From Thermotogaceae bacterium (GTDB taxonomy: Bacteria > Thermotogota > Thermotogae > Thermotogales > Thermotogaceae): a stretch of 7,253 bases of DNA. Every line of letters starts with the position of its first letter. Position 1 is the first letter of the stretch. Made by a program: the position numbers and the translations under genes. Under the pieces are notes generated by a model. That model made no database searches, had not been told where the DNA came from, and saw nothing but the letters and a program-made list of their open reading frames with translations. Positions 6,522 through 7,253 of the stretch are shown here, one piece after another. The DNA is taken from positions 1-7,253 of the forward strand of contig JAGHBG010000051.1 of the NCBI GenBank assembly GCA_021161105.1, written 5' to 3'.

Positions 6522-7253
6522 TTACTTCTTGAATTTCAAAGTGCTTTCTCTTGCAGAAACTTCTACAGGCATTAACATGCTTGATGCCTTCTCTTTACTG
6601 ATTAACTTGTGTAGCATCTTAGCCGCGTTAAAACCAACGTCAAATATATTTTGATTAATAGAACTTATTCCAAGAACAGTTGACAAAGGTAAATCATCAA
6701 ATCCTATAAGAGGTTTTTCTATACCGGTTTCTTTCATATAATTGAAAACACCATACGCCATCAAATCCGAAGCACAAAAAACGCCATCGTATCTTTCTAA
6801 TTTTACACTTTTAGCGATTTTGTACCCTGATTCTTTCGAAAAATCACCATACTTTATTTCCACCTCAACCCCCAATTCCTCTTTAGCTTTTAATACGCCG
6901 GAAAGTCTCTGTTCGGTAACAGCGGGTCCTTTGCTGCCACTAATGTATAATATTTTTCTACAACCTATTTCATATAAATGTTTGATACCTAAATAACCAC
7001 CTTGGTTGTTATCTGGATCTATGTAAATGAAGTTATTCTTCTTGTTTCTGCCGACTACGATATAAGGAAAGCCGATGGAATTCAAATATTCAATTCTTTC
7101 ATCATTTTCTTTTAAGTCTGTTATAATCAAACCACTCACCAGGTTGCTTTTAATTAATTTTTTATAGTGTGATAAACAAGTTTTTTTGTCGTACGAGTCA
7201 AGAACAAGCTTTAGATCATTATGAAAAAGGTATTCAAGAACACCATTCAAAAA
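6522..7253 (-). CDS. LacI/GalR-family transcriptional regulator, N-terminus beyond the window
   Basis: The frame is open at the right edge; the methionine at 7250 is internal. About 243 residues of a family usually near 330-340 are present, so the LacI helix-turn-helix and hinge (about 90 residues) are missing only because of the window border. What remains is the periplasmic-binding-protein-like effector domain. The block around IDPDNNQGGYLGIKHLYEIG (77-96) corresponds to the xDNxxGAxxAxxHLxxxG motif, SGSKGPAVTEQRLSG (104-118) to the ligand-contacting loop, ASDLMAYGV (160-168) and GFDDLPLS (183-190) to the later ligand and dimer segments, and EVSARESTLKFKK is a normal C-terminal end. TAA is at 6522-6524. 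The next gene starts 60 bases later behind a LacI-type palindrome, so it likely controls the downstream transporter and phosphorylase genes in response to the sugar. Which sugar is unknown. Confidence 0.88.
   Translation of the reverse strand, partial: FLNGVLEYLFHNDLKLVLDSYDKKTCLSHYKKLIKSNLVSGLIITDLKENDERIEYLNSIGFPYIVVGRNKKNNFIYIDPDNNQGGYLGIKHLYEIGCRKILYISGSKGPAVTEQRLSGVLKAKEELGVEVEIKYGDFSKESGYKIAKSVKLERYDGVFCASDLMAYGVFNYMKETGIEKPLIGFDDLPLSTVLGISSINQNIFDVGFNAAKMLHKLISKEKASSMLMPVEVSARESTLKFKK

Noticed and set aside
6498..6539. Defined promoter for the binding-protein gene (TTGAAA at 6534-6539 with TTTTAT or TATTAT downstream)
   Set aside because: Combinations give either a poor -10 at 17 bases or a good -10 at 20 bases; not convincing enough to list as a promoter.
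6316..6996. Plus-strand frames opposite the regulator and the binding-protein start, which could suggest a divergent gene
   Set aside because: They cross the intergenic gap without a start signal and overlap conserved coding on the minus strand; the translations look like shadows.
1..7253. CRISPR array, tRNA, rRNA, toxin-antitoxin or defence genes
   Set aside because: No regularly spaced repeats, no tRNA-like cloverleaf sequences noticed, and all space is taken by the sugar operon and the IS fragment.

Overview
The window holds one co-directional sugar-utilisation operon on the minus strand and, at its left edge on the plus strand, the tail of an insertion-sequence transposase. AT-rich coding (roughly 35-40 % GC by eye), many AGA/AGG arginine codons, strong AGGAGG-type ribosome sites, a non-lipoprotein sugar-binding protein and a LacI regulator beside a phosphorylase operon would fit a member of the Thermotogota, for example a Kosmotoga/Mesotoga-like organism, or another thermophilic anaerobe. 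This assignment is inference; no marker gene is present.

Layout, read in transcription order from the right edge: (1) a LacI-family regulator lacking its N-terminal DNA-binding part because the window starts inside it (6522-7253); (2) a 60-base gap with an 18-bp CG-centred near-palindrome, a good LacI-type operator candidate; (3) an exported family-1 sugar-binding protein (5244-6461); (4) a hairpin plus U-rich run between binding protein and permease genes; (5) a MalF-like permease with an unusual ~100-residue outside loop (4030-5181); (6) a MalG-like permease (3127-4020); (7) beta-phosphoglucomutase (2444-3115); (8) a GH65 disaccharide phosphorylase (265-2457). Gaps from permease 1 onward are short or negative, so these genes are very probably one transcript with coupled translation.

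How it works together: an alpha-linked glucose disaccharide (trehalose, kojibiose, nigerose or maltose; the sequence alone does not settle which) is caught by the binding protein and imported by the two permeases, driven by an ATPase encoded elsewhere. GH65 splits it with inorganic phosphate to glucose plus beta-glucose 1-phosphate, and beta-phosphoglucomutase turns the latter into glucose 6-phosphate for glycolysis. The regulator probably senses the sugar and acts at the operator in front of the binding-protein gene.

The left 268 bases carry the C-terminal end of an integrase-type transposase, whose frame converges on and overlaps the GH65 stop by 4 bases. No gene-free stretch exceeds 300 bases. 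I see no undescribed system here; the parts most worth a second look are the operator, the competing RNA hairpins and odd start region of the first permease, its P2-like insertion, and the IS element lying against the end of the operon.
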